This document shows, piece by piece, positions 1-5,506 of a stretch of 5,506 nucleotides of DNA. Under the pieces are notes generated by a model that made no database searches, was not told the origin of the DNA, and saw nothing but the letters and a program-made list of their open reading frames with translations. The DNA lies in assembly GCA_021845155.1 (NCBI GenBank), contig JAKBSB010000105.1:1-5506 (forward strand), read 5' to 3'. Made by a program: the position numbers and the translations under genes. The stretch is from Thermoplasmata archaeon. GTDB lineage: Archaea > Thermoplasmatota > Thermoplasmata > Thermoplasmatales > Thermoplasmataceae. Numbering within the stretch: position 1 is the first letter of the stretch; each line of letters opens with the position of its first letter.

Positions 1-751
1 CAATTCCAGCCCTTATCTTTCCGCTCTTCAATGCTGCAATCAGATCGGGGGTTTTAACCACCTCCGCTCTTGATGTGTTGATGAATATGCAACCTGTCTT
101 CATGGAATCAAACTGTTTCTTTCCTATCATGTGTTTGGTCTCAGCGGTCAGGGGCACATGGAGAGAAATTATGTCAGAGGCAGAAAGGAGTTCTTCGAGT
201 GGAACAAAAGTCACACCAAGCTCTTCCTCCACAGAATCCGGTAGTCTTACCGAATCATGGTAGATTATCCCCGATCCCATAACAAGAAGCCTTTCAGCCA
301 GTCTTCTTCCTATTGCACCCATTCCCACAATTCCGAAGGTCTTTCCTTTGAGGTCCCTGGAAGCAGTCAGGATGGGCCAGTTTCCACTCCTGATTTCACT
401 GTCCAGGAACCTGAAATCCTTAAGGAAGAAAAGGGTCATCCCAATAACATGTTCCGCCACGCTTTCCTTGTTGGAAGTTGGCGAATTGCACATCACAATC
501 CCGCGCTTCCTGACAGTTTCCAGATCCACATTGTCATAACCGGTGCTTGCAATCTGCAGGAATTTCAGTGATGGAAACTTTTTGAGTACATTCGCATCAA
601 TCCTTGTGAATGTTGTGGCCACAAGTACTTCTGAATCATCAGATTCAAATTCAGTGTCAGTCCTTATAACCATGTCAGGAAGTATGCTTGCAGCGGTTTT
701 CCTTATATCATCTACAGGCAGGAATGGAGGCAGAATAGCGGTTACTTTCAT
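1..751 (-). CDS. D-2-hydroxyacid dehydrogenase (phosphoglycerate dehydrogenase-like), 3' end outside window
   Basis: This is an NAD(P)-dependent oxidoreductase of the D-isomer-specific 2-hydroxyacid dehydrogenase family, which interconverts 2-oxoacids and D-2-hydroxyacids in the cytoplasm. The visible 250 residues start MKVTAILPPF. They contain an N-terminal substrate-domain segment with the family pattern NSPTSNKESVAEH (about 89-101) and a Rossmann domain with GMGAIG (143-148). An Asp at 166 (IIYHD), at the end of the second strand, suggests NAD(H) over NADP(H). INTSRAEVV (224-232) corresponds to the family's N-x-x-R-G-x-x-V-D box, so Arg228 is the expected catalytic arginine; Ala replaces the usual Gly after it. 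The catalytic Glu and His lie beyond the left edge. The ATG at 751 is the only start after an in-frame TGA 12 codons upstream, and no Shine-Dalgarno is visible, so the mRNA may be leaderless. The gene diverges from the ThyX-like gene. The substrate (3-phosphoglycerate, glyoxylate or other) cannot be decided from the visible part; the family call is firm. Confidence 0.93.
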   Translation of the reverse strand, partial: MKVTAILPPFLPVDDIRKTAASILPDMVIRTDTEFESDDSEVLVATTFTRIDANVLKKFPSLKFLQIASTGYDNVDLETVRKRGIVMCNSPTSNKESVAEHVIGMTLFFLKDFRFLDSEIRSGNWPILTASRDLKGKTFGIVGMGAIGRRLAERLLVMGSGIIYHDSVRLPDSVEEELGVTFVPLEELLSASDIISLHVPLTAETKHMIGKKQFDSMKTGCIFINTSRAEVVKTPDLIAALKSGKIRAGI

Positions 752-770
752 AAATTCAAATGAAAATAAC

Positions 771-778
771 GTACTTAA
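771..778 (-). promoter_or_regulatory. possible TATA-like element for the dehydrogenase gene
   Basis: On the minus strand this reads TTAAGTAC, 20-27 bases upstream of the ATG at 751. That is roughly where an archaeal TATA box would sit for a leaderless or nearly leaderless transcript. The match to the archaeal consensus is poor and the call rests mainly on spacing. The A/T-rich block at 817-830 could serve this strand instead, giving a leader of about 50 bases. Confidence 0.25.
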
Positions 779-800
779 CCATGTTCATAACCATTTTCAT
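777..800. repeat. 12-bp tandem direct repeat in the divergent promoter region
   Basis: Two adjacent copies, AACCATGTTCAT (777-788) and AACCATTTTCAT (789-800), differ at one base. They lie between the divergent dehydrogenase and ThyX-like genes, just upstream of the former and about 50 bases upstream of the latter. The position would suit a regulator-binding site or repeat, but no known regulator is recognised. The repeat could also be a small slippage duplication. Confidence 0.6.
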
Positions 801-816
801 AAGTTCAGGAATCCAG

Positions 817-830
817 AAAAAAAATATTTA
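817..830 (+). promoter_or_regulatory. TATA box with A-rich upstream element, ThyX-like gene
   Basis: A run of eight A residues (817-824) leads into TATTTA (825-830). The core AAATATTTA is centred about 25 bases before the GTG at 851, the normal distance between an archaeal TATA box and the transcription start. Transcription would therefore begin at or next to the start codon, giving a leaderless mRNA; no Shine-Dalgarno is present between this box and the GTG. Confidence 0.55.
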
Positions 831-850
831 CACTTAAACCATTAACACCG

Positions 851-2440
851 GTGGAAAATTTTTCTAATGAACATGGTGACGTATTCCTGATCAAAACTGA
901 CAGAATGATTGACAGGGGGGCACTTATGTCTAGATACAGCAGGACAGCCAGCCTCGATATAAGGGACGTTTACAGCAGGGAATTCATCAACAACCCGGAC
1001 AGGGGAAAGGATTTCTACAGAAAGATTTTCCTTGAGTACGGTGACGAATCAGTGGCAGAGCTCACCACCGCACAGGTCGCAATCCAGAATATTTCAAATA
1101 TAGCCACAAAATTCATTGAAGAGGCCAGGGTCGGCTTATCTTATCTGGAAAAATCTTCACGTTATGTAAGATATGACAAAAAGGTCAATGGAAAATACCT
1201 GTTCGCATCCGCTGATAAAATAGGACTGGACAAAAAATATTCGGAAATGTATGAAGAGCATTGTGAGTTCCTGTTCAGGACTTATGCGGAGTTTTATCCA
1301 GTTCTTTCCGATCTCATAAGAAAGAAAAATCCGGTAAGCGGTTTCAGGTTCCCATCCGGAGAGGGAAAAGATATAGATTTTGACAAGCTGGACGAAACCG
1401 GGAAAGAGGCCGCCCTTAAATCTTATGAAAGTTCAGTGAGATCAGCAACTCTTGATGAGATCAGGTCACTTCTTCCGGCATCAACTCTTACGAACCTTGG
1501 AATTTCCGGAAACGGAAGGTCATTCATTTCACTGATCCAGAGACTCAGGGGCACAGGTATCAGGGAGTGCCTGAAGCTTGCGGATGACCTTTACGGAGAA
1601 CTTCACAGTGAACTCCCGGAACTGATCGATTCTGCACAGTCGGAAAGGTCAGGCAGGCTTGTGGATTATCTGGTGCAGATAAATGGACACTATACCCCGG
1701 AAAGAAGGACCAGTTCAAGTGAAGTCACCAATCTCAGGCTGATAAAATGCGATGGCAGGGACGAATCTCTCGACAGGGTTGTGTCAATGATACTGTATAA
1801 CCAGTCTGGACTTTATGATGAGATAGAGAGAAATGTGGCAAAAATGCCACGGTCTGAAAAGGAGAATCTGATATCCACTTATTCAAAACTAAGGGAAAAC
1901 AGGAGATTCAAGCCAGGAAGGGCTTTCGAGGCTGTCAACTTCTCGTTCGAGATCACAACGAATTTTGGTGCTTTCAGGGACCTCCAGAGGCACAGATTCC
2001 TGGGCATAATAAGGAAACCGCTTACAGCTGAGTTCGGTTATGAAATCCCCGAAACAATAAATTCATCGCCTGATCTGAGGGAAAGGTTTGTGAAAGCTAT
2101 GGAGAAAAGTATAGAGGTTTACAGGGTCCTGGCAGCACTTAATACTGATATTGCCCAGTATTGTGTCCCTTATGCTTTCATGTACCCGGTCATTGTCAAT
2201 GCCAACCTGAGGGAGATAACATATTTTTCGGAGCTGAGATCAACTCCACAGGCACACCTGGATCTTCGTAAAATAGCCAACTTGATGTACGGTGAGGTAA
2301 GAAGGACCCATCCGGAACTTTCCGGAATCATCAGGTTCGTGGACAGCAACAATTACATTCTGGGTAGGCTCAAATCGGAAATGAAGAAAGAGATCAGAAT
2401 GAAGGAATTCCAGAACCATGATGAAAAAAATGAAATTTGA
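851..2440 (+). CDS. two-domain ThyX-superfamily protein (FAD-dependent thymidylate synthase-like)
   Basis: This 529-residue protein has two ThyX-like halves, where ordinary ThyX has one domain of roughly 200-250 residues. ThyX makes dTMP from dUMP using methylene-folate, FAD and NADPH. Half 1 has DESVAEL (65-71), then SYLEKSSRYV (97-106), resembling the second part of the ThyX signature RHRxxSxxxxSxRY, but EEAR (90-93) stands where RHR is expected. It also has LLPASTLTN (207-215) and NGR (221-223), like the ThyX LP..T...N.R region. Half 2 keeps QRHR (379-382), NLR (452-454) and LRSTPQAHLDLR (462-473), but lacks the serine/RYV part after RHR. I recall longer two-domain proteins of this type in other prokaryotes annotated as FAD-dependent thymidylate synthase; whether they make dTMP is unclear to me. 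The GTG at 851 is preferred because it keeps the strand VFLIKTD and fits the TATA spacing. ATGs at 905 and 926 are alternatives, the latter preceded by a G-rich run at 914-920. The protein appears soluble, with no signal peptide or membrane segment. The family call is firm, the activity uncertain. Confidence 0.85.
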   Translation: MENFSNEHGDVFLIKTDRMIDRGALMSRYSRTASLDIRDVYSREFINNPDRGKDFYRKIFLEYGDESVAELTTAQVAIQNISNIATKFIEEARVGLSYLEKSSRYVRYDKKVNGKYLFASADKIGLDKKYSEMYEEHCEFLFRTYAEFYPVLSDLIRKKNPVSGFRFPSGEGKDIDFDKLDETGKEAALKSYESSVRSATLDEIRSLLPASTLTNLGISGNGRSFISLIQRLRGTGIRECLKLADDLYGELHSELPELIDSAQSERSGRLVDYLVQINGHYTPERRTSSSEVTNLRLIKCDGRDESLDRVVSMILYNQSGLYDEIERNVAKMPRSEKENLISTYSKLRENRRFKPGRAFEAVNFSFEITTNFGAFRDLQRHRFLGIIRKPLTAEFGYEIPETINSSPDLRERFVKAMEKSIEVYRVLAALNTDIAQYCVPYAFMYPVIVNANLREITYFSELRSTPQAHLDLRKIANLMYGEVRRTHPELSGIIRFVDSNNYILGRLKSEMKKEIRMKEFQNHDEKNEI

Positions 2441-2482
2441 CCACAGGCATGGTATTCAGGATGTAAATGGGTAAAGGCTTTT

Positions 2483-2520
2483 TCATAACCAGCATCCTTA
2501 TCTAAAACATACTCATAACC
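2483..2520. promoter_or_regulatory. paired TCATAACC motif upstream of the thermosome gene
   Basis: Identical octamers TCATAACC lie at 2483-2490 and 2513-2520, exactly 30 bp apart (about three helical turns). They are roughly 65-110 bases upstream of the candidate thermosome TATA boxes. A third identical octamer lies at 785-792, inside the tandem repeat of the other promoter region. A role as an operator or activator site is inferred from position and phasing only. It does not resemble the archaeal heat-shock regulator sites I know (Phr, HSR1). Confidence 0.3.
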
Positions 2521-2574
2521 GTGATAAATACTCTCCATGAAGGCTTAATTTTATTGATTTTGACGTGGACAGGA

Positions 2575-2592
2575 TTTAAAAAAGTTTATATT
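2575..2592 (+). promoter_or_regulatory. thermosome promoter, two overlapping TATA candidates
   Basis: TTTAAAAAAG (2575-2584) and TTTATATT (2585-2592) lie side by side. The second matches the archaeal TATA consensus better and predicts a transcription start near 2612-2616. That would give a leader of about 20 bases just long enough to include the Shine-Dalgarno at 2618. An adequate promoter here implies the thermosome gene does not depend on read-through from the upstream gene. Confidence 0.5.
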
Positions 2593-2617
2593 GAAGAACA
2601 TATTTATCCGGTAACTC

Positions 2618-2624
2618 GAGGTGA
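2618..2624 (+). promoter_or_regulatory. Shine-Dalgarno site GAGGTGA for the thermosome gene
   Basis: GAGGTGA is complementary over seven bases to the standard archaeal 16S rRNA 3' end (AUCACCUCC) and sits 8 bases before the ATG at 2633, which fixes that start. A second, weaker site, AGGTGG (2638-2643), precedes an in-frame ATG at 2648. Confidence 0.7.
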
Positions 2625-2632
2625 ATTGATAA

Positions 2633-4282
2633 ATGTTAGGTGGACAAATGCCGATTTTAGTTCTCAAGGAGGGTACCTCCAGAGAACAAGGTAAAAATGC
2701 TCAGAAGAATAATATAGAAGCTGCCAAAGCGATTGCCGATGCTATCAGGACCACACTTGGCCCGAAAGGCATGGACAAAATGCTGGTTGATTCTATTGGT
2801 GACATAATTATCTCCAATGATGGTGCAACCATCCTGAAAGAGATGGATGTTGATCATCCAACAGCAAAGATGATAGTTGAAGTGGCAAAATCCCAGGATA
2901 CAGCAGTGGGAGACGGAACAACATCGGCTGTCATAATTGCCGGAGAATTGCTCAAGCAGGCAGAAGGGCTCATTGAACAGGGTGTTCACGCAACTGTTAT
3001 TGCAAACGGTTACAGGCTTGCAGTGAATGAGGCTAAGAAGTACCTTGAAGAGATGGCGCTCAAGGCAACAGACGACAAAACCCTCAAACTCATAGCTATG
3101 ACCGCACTCTCAGGAAAGAACACTGGACTGTCAAGTGAACTGCTCTCAGATCTTGTTGTTAAAGCCATAGATGCAGTTGCTGAGGAGAGAAACGGCAAGG
3201 TCGTAGTGGACACTGCCAACATAAAAGTGGATAAAAAGAATGGTGGAAGCGTTACCGATACCCAGTATATTTCCGGTCTCCTTATCGACAAGGAAAAGGT
3301 ACATGCAAAAATGCCTTCCATAGTCAAGGATGCCAAAATAGCACTCATAGACTCTGCCCTTGAAATAAAGAAGACAGAAATAGAGGCAAAGGTACAGATT
3401 ACTGATCCAACAAAGATCCAGGATTTCCTGACCCAGGAATCTGACACACTCAAGGCAATGGTTGAGAAGGTTCACAAGAGCGGTGCGAACGTGATATTCT
3501 GCCAGAAGGGAATAGATGATATCGCCCAGCACTACCTTGCAAAAGACGGCATATACGCAGTAAGAAGAGTAAAGAAAAGCGACATGGAAAAACTCGCCAA
3601 GGCTACGGGCGCCAAGATAGTTACCAACCTGGACGACCTGTCTAAAGTTTCCCTCGGAGTTGCTGAAAGAGTGGAAGAGAAGAAGATCAGCGATGACAGG
3701 ATGACATTTGTTACAGGATGCGCAAATCCAAAAGCTGTCAGCATACTTATCCGTGGTGGCACAGATCACGTGGTTTCAGAAATAGAAAGAGCACTCAACG
3801 ATGCAATAAGGGTTGTTGGAATAACCAAGGAAGACGGCCGATACCTGCCTGGCGGAGGAGCAGTTGAAGCAGAACTGTCCATGAGAGTCAGAAACTACGC
3901 AAACAGTGTGGGCGGAAGGGAACAGCTGGCCATAGAGGCTTTCTCAAAGGCTCTCGAGGTTATTCCAAGAACGCTTGCAGAGAATGCTGGAATGGACCCA
4001 ATCAACACACTCATACAGCTTAAAGCCGAGCATGAGAAGGGGCAGAAGAACCAGGGAATAGATTTCTCCACCAACAAAACAGGTGACATGAACAAGGCTG
4101 GAGTCTATGACCCACTCCGTGTCAAGAAGCATGCCCTGGAAAGCGCGGTCGAAGTCTCCACCATGATACTCAGGATTGATGACGTGATTGCCAGCAGGAA
4201 GAGTTCAGGTGGCGAAGGAGCCGGACAGATGCCAGGCGGCATGGGTGGAATGGGCGGTATGGGCGGCATGCCACCATACTGA
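2633..4282 (+). CDS. thsA: thermosome subunit alpha (group II chaperonin)
   Basis: This is an ATP-driven cytosolic folding chaperone. Group II subunits assemble into two stacked eight- or nine-membered rings closed by a built-in lid. The 549 residues are full length. Visible landmarks are TLGPKGMDK (41-49), NDGATIL (62-68), the nucleotide-binding GDGTT (93-97, with Asp94) and ALNDAIRV with catalytic Asp390. GGGAVEAEL (407-415) belongs to the equatorial domain. Residues about 240-275, rich in Glu and Lys, should form the helical protrusion that makes the lid. The tail is a Gly-Met repeat ending GGMPPY, typical of thermosome and CCT tails that line the cavity. The N-terminus [15 protein letters not shown] aligns without a gap to what I recall of T. 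acidophilum alpha ([15 protein letters not shown]), supporting both the ATG at 2633 and the alpha assignment. A beta partner would be expected elsewhere. The gene has its own candidate promoter and a strong ribosome site. I see no frame break or missing catalytic residue. Confidence 0.98.
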   Translation: MLGGQMPILVLKEGTSREQGKNAQKNNIEAAKAIADAIRTTLGPKGMDKMLVDSIGDIIISNDGATILKEMDVDHPTAKMIVEVAKSQDTAVGDGTTSAVIIAGELLKQAEGLIEQGVHATVIANGYRLAVNEAKKYLEEMALKATDDKTLKLIAMTALSGKNTGLSSELLSDLVVKAIDAVAEERNGKVVVDTANIKVDKKNGGSVTDTQYISGLLIDKEKVHAKMPSIVKDAKIALIDSALEIKKTEIEAKVQITDPTKIQDFLTQESDTLKAMVEKVHKSGANVIFCQKGIDDIAQHYLAKDGIYAVRRVKKSDMEKLAKATGAKIVTNLDDLSKVSLGVAERVEEKKISDDRMTFVTGCANPKAVSILIRGGTDHVVSEIERALNDAIRVVGITKEDGRYLPGGGAVEAELSMRVRNYANSVGGREQLAIEAFSKALEVIPRTLAENAGMDPINTLIQLKAEHEKGQKNQGIDFSTNKTGDMNKAGVYDPLRVKKHALESAVEVSTMILRIDDVIASRKSSGGEGAGQMPGGMGGMGGMGGMPPY

Positions 4283-4290
4283 TCCACAAT

Positions 4291-4329
4291 TCTTTTTCTT
4301 CAATACCATTATTTTACAGTAATTTTTTT
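4291..4329 (+). terminator. oligo-T termination region after the thermosome gene
   Basis: Two T-rich tracts follow the stop codon: TCTTTTTCTT (4291-4300) and a run of seven T (4323-4329). There is no convincing stem-loop. Archaeal RNA polymerase terminates at such tracts, often in a staggered way, so this probably ends the thermosome transcript. Confidence 0.55.
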
Positions 4330-4420
4330 AAAGCCTTAATTTTACAAGTTTCAGTTTGATAATTCTTTCTCTACAATTGACTGAAAAAAATGCAGCTATG
4401 GGGTTCAGAAAAATATTCGA

Positions 4421-4440
4421 TTAAAATATAAAATAAAAAA
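4421..4440 (-). terminator. oligo-T termination region after the DUF3494 gene
   Basis: Read on the minus strand, downstream of the TAA at 4457-4459, there is a run of six T (4440-4435) followed by an almost pure A/T stretch to 4421. A further run of seven T lies at 4390-4384. No strong hairpin is present. It faces the thermosome terminator, so the 174-bp gap appears to separate two convergent units. Confidence 0.5.
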
Positions 4441-4456
4441 GGGAGCGGATATAATT

Positions 4457-5506
4457 TTATACTGGTCCTATCCCTGTGAGGTCAAACAGTTCTCCTACAA
4501 GCATGTACTGTGGCAATCCAGTGTGGGGATTTAGTGCGCTTGAGTAGTAGTCAAGGCTGTATGTCACATCTATGTAGTCGTATTTAGAATGATTTGCTGA
4601 GTCCTGGACCAGAAACTGAAGTGTTGCATTCACTGTTGCAGAATTGCCGTTTATTGCAACAACTGGAGAAGTAACTGTAGTGTAATTCACCGATGACCAT
4701 GCAGAGAAGAATTTGCTCCAGGTTGAATTTATTGTGGCTGTTGTGTTATAATAACCGTTAAGTGACCCGTGATCCCAGTAAAGGGAAGCATTTGATGCAT
4801 ATTGTGACATTACAAGGGTGCTGTTCTCAAGTGCTATGTCATTCCAGTGGTCGTATGCGAGACCAAGGGCATATGAGGCGCTGGAATTTGTTACATTTGT
4901 CACCGGTACTTCTGATGACGTGATCCTGTCCCCAATAAGCGTCACAGCAGTCTGTGCAAGTGCACTCCCGTTCAGTGATGCACCTGAATCCATCGCTATG
5001 AGCGTCTTTGAAAGTATTATTCCGGAGAAGGATGAACCGGTTCCAAGTGTAACACCTGATCCAACCTGCCAGAATACATTCCTGGCCTGTGCACCTCCTG
5101 TAAGCATGACATGTGCACCGCTTCCAACTGTAAGCCCTCCTGATATCTGGAATATCCACACACTGCTTGAACTTCCTGAAAGTATGAGGTTGGAAGGTAT
5201 TGTGACGCCTGTTGTCCACTTATAGAGACCGGGTGTGATCGTCATTCCACCAAGGTTTCCGTTGCCGAGGCCCACAGCCTTTGGATCAGGCCTGTCGGCT
5301 GCATTGGTGTATGCAGCCTGCATGTCAAGCACTGCAAGCGAGAGCATTGCAGGTGTTGGGTTGCTGTAGTCTGCAGCATACACCCTGCCGTTCACCAGGG
5401 TGGATGTTGCATACTGGTTGTTTGAGCTCATGATAAGGCCGAAGCCTGTTATGTATGATGCTGCTGCAGGGCTCAGGCCGACATTCCCTGTTATGGATGT
5501 GTTGCC
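4457..5506 (-). CDS. DUF3494 (ice-binding-like) protein with C-terminal NTF2-like domain, N-terminus outside window
   Basis: The frame is open to the right edge, giving 349 visible residues (1 = first at the edge). An internal Met at residue 26 (5431) is not the start, because family-typical sequence precedes it (SITGNVGLSP, 4-13). Residues 1-197 match the DUF3494 / ice-binding-protein-like pattern: VYAADYSNPTP (42-52), LGGMTITPGLYKW (85-97), VWIFQISGGLTVGSG (116-130), GGAQARNVFWQVGS (137-150), LGTGSSFSGIILS (154-166) and NGSALAQTAVTL (179-190). The family forms a right-handed beta-solenoid; members bind ice or act as surface adhesins. Residues about 208-349 appear to be a second domain. A helix (ASYALGLAYDHWNDIALEN), then YWDHGSLNGYY (243-253), INSTWSKFF (259-267) and alternating strands to the end suggest an NTF2/SnoaL fold; this is inferred from pattern only. 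There are no cysteines, eleven N-x-S/T sequons and no C-terminal membrane segment, all consistent with a secreted or surface glycoprotein. The signal peptide would be off-window. The true role and ligand are unknown. Confidence 0.88.
   Translation of the reverse strand, partial: GNTSITGNVGLSPAAASYITGFGLIMSSNNQYATSTLVNGRVYAADYSNPTPAMLSLAVLDMQAAYTNAADRPDPKAVGLGNGNLGGMTITPGLYKWTTGVTIPSNLILSGSSSSVWIFQISGGLTVGSGAHVMLTGGAQARNVFWQVGSGVTLGTGSSFSGIILSKTLIAMDSGASLNGSALAQTAVTLIGDRITSSEVPVTNVTNSSASYALGLAYDHWNDIALENSTLVMSQYASNASLYWDHGSLNGYYNTTATINSTWSKFFSAWSSVNYTTVTSPVVAINGNSATVNATLQFLVQDSANHSKYDYIDVTYSLDYYSSALNPHTGLPQYMLVGELFDLTGIGPV

Noticed and set aside
75..845. Chain of plus-strand open frames (75-263, 257-571, 543-845)
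   Set aside because: All but the last stretch lie opposite the clear D-2-hydroxyacid dehydrogenase on the minus strand, and their translations look random and low-complexity. The dehydrogenase itself is easy to overlook because it runs off the left edge.
3146..3769. Long open frame (207 codons) on the minus strand, inside the thermosome gene
   Set aside because: It lies entirely opposite an intact, highly conserved chaperonin gene, its translation is Cys-, Leu- and Tyr-rich without any recognisable motif, and it has no ribosome site. It is a codon-bias shadow.
2540..4344. Near-identical 14-mers AAGGCTTAATTTTA (2540-2553) and AAGCCTTAATTTTA (4331-4344) flanking the thermosome gene
   Set aside because: They differ by one base and are mostly A/T, with no target-site duplication or mobile-element gene between them. 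Chance is the simplest explanation, and the thermosome gene looks native.
4381..4408. Possible hairpin CTGAA/TTCAG in the convergent intergenic region
   Set aside because: A 5-bp A/T-heavy stem with an 18-base loop is too weak to support a structured terminator or small RNA.
4818..5225. Open frames on the plus strand (4818-5225) and in another minus frame (4839-5219) within the DUF3494 gene
   Set aside because: The DUF3494 reading frame has strong family motifs throughout; these are overlapping shadows.
1..5506. CRISPR arrays, tRNA or rRNA genes, insertion sequences or a defence system
   Set aside because: No regularly spaced repeats, cloverleaf-like segments, transposase motifs or terminal inverted repeats were seen on either strand. 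The window looks like ordinary chromosomal sequence.

Overview
The window looks like chromosomal DNA of a Thermoplasmatales-type archaeon. The clearest sign is a group II chaperonin (thermosome) subunit whose N-terminus, ATP-site motifs and length match, from memory, the alpha subunit of Thermoplasma acidophilum. TATA-like boxes, oligo-T termination tracts, an apparently leaderless GTG start and AGG-rich arginine codon use also fit an archaeon. I cannot name the species.

Layout. Positions 1-751 (minus) hold the first 250 residues of a D-2-hydroxyacid dehydrogenase whose 3' end lies beyond the left edge. A 99-bp divergent intergenic region (752-850) carries a 12-bp tandem repeat and a TATA-like element. 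Positions 851-2440 (plus) encode a 529-residue two-domain protein of the ThyX (flavin-dependent thymidylate synthase) superfamily. A 192-bp gap (2441-2632) holds two copies of TCATAACC 30 bp apart, TATA-like boxes and a strong Shine-Dalgarno site. The thermosome subunit occupies 2633-4282 (plus). A 174-bp convergent region (4283-4456) is AT-rich, with oligo-T tracts on both strands. Positions 4457-5506 (minus) hold a secreted-type protein whose N-terminus lies beyond the right edge. It combines a DUF3494 (ice-binding-protein-like) beta-solenoid with a C-terminal domain that reads like an NTF2/SnoaL fold.

The genes do not form an obvious pathway. Each seems to be its own transcription unit: dehydrogenase and thyX are divergent, thyX and the thermosome gene are co-directional but separated by what looks like a dedicated thermosome promoter, and the thermosome and DUF3494 genes converge. 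The two points most worth following are the DUF3494 plus NTF2-like architecture in an archaeon of this kind, and the ThyX-like protein in which the hallmark active-site motif is divided between two degenerate halves.
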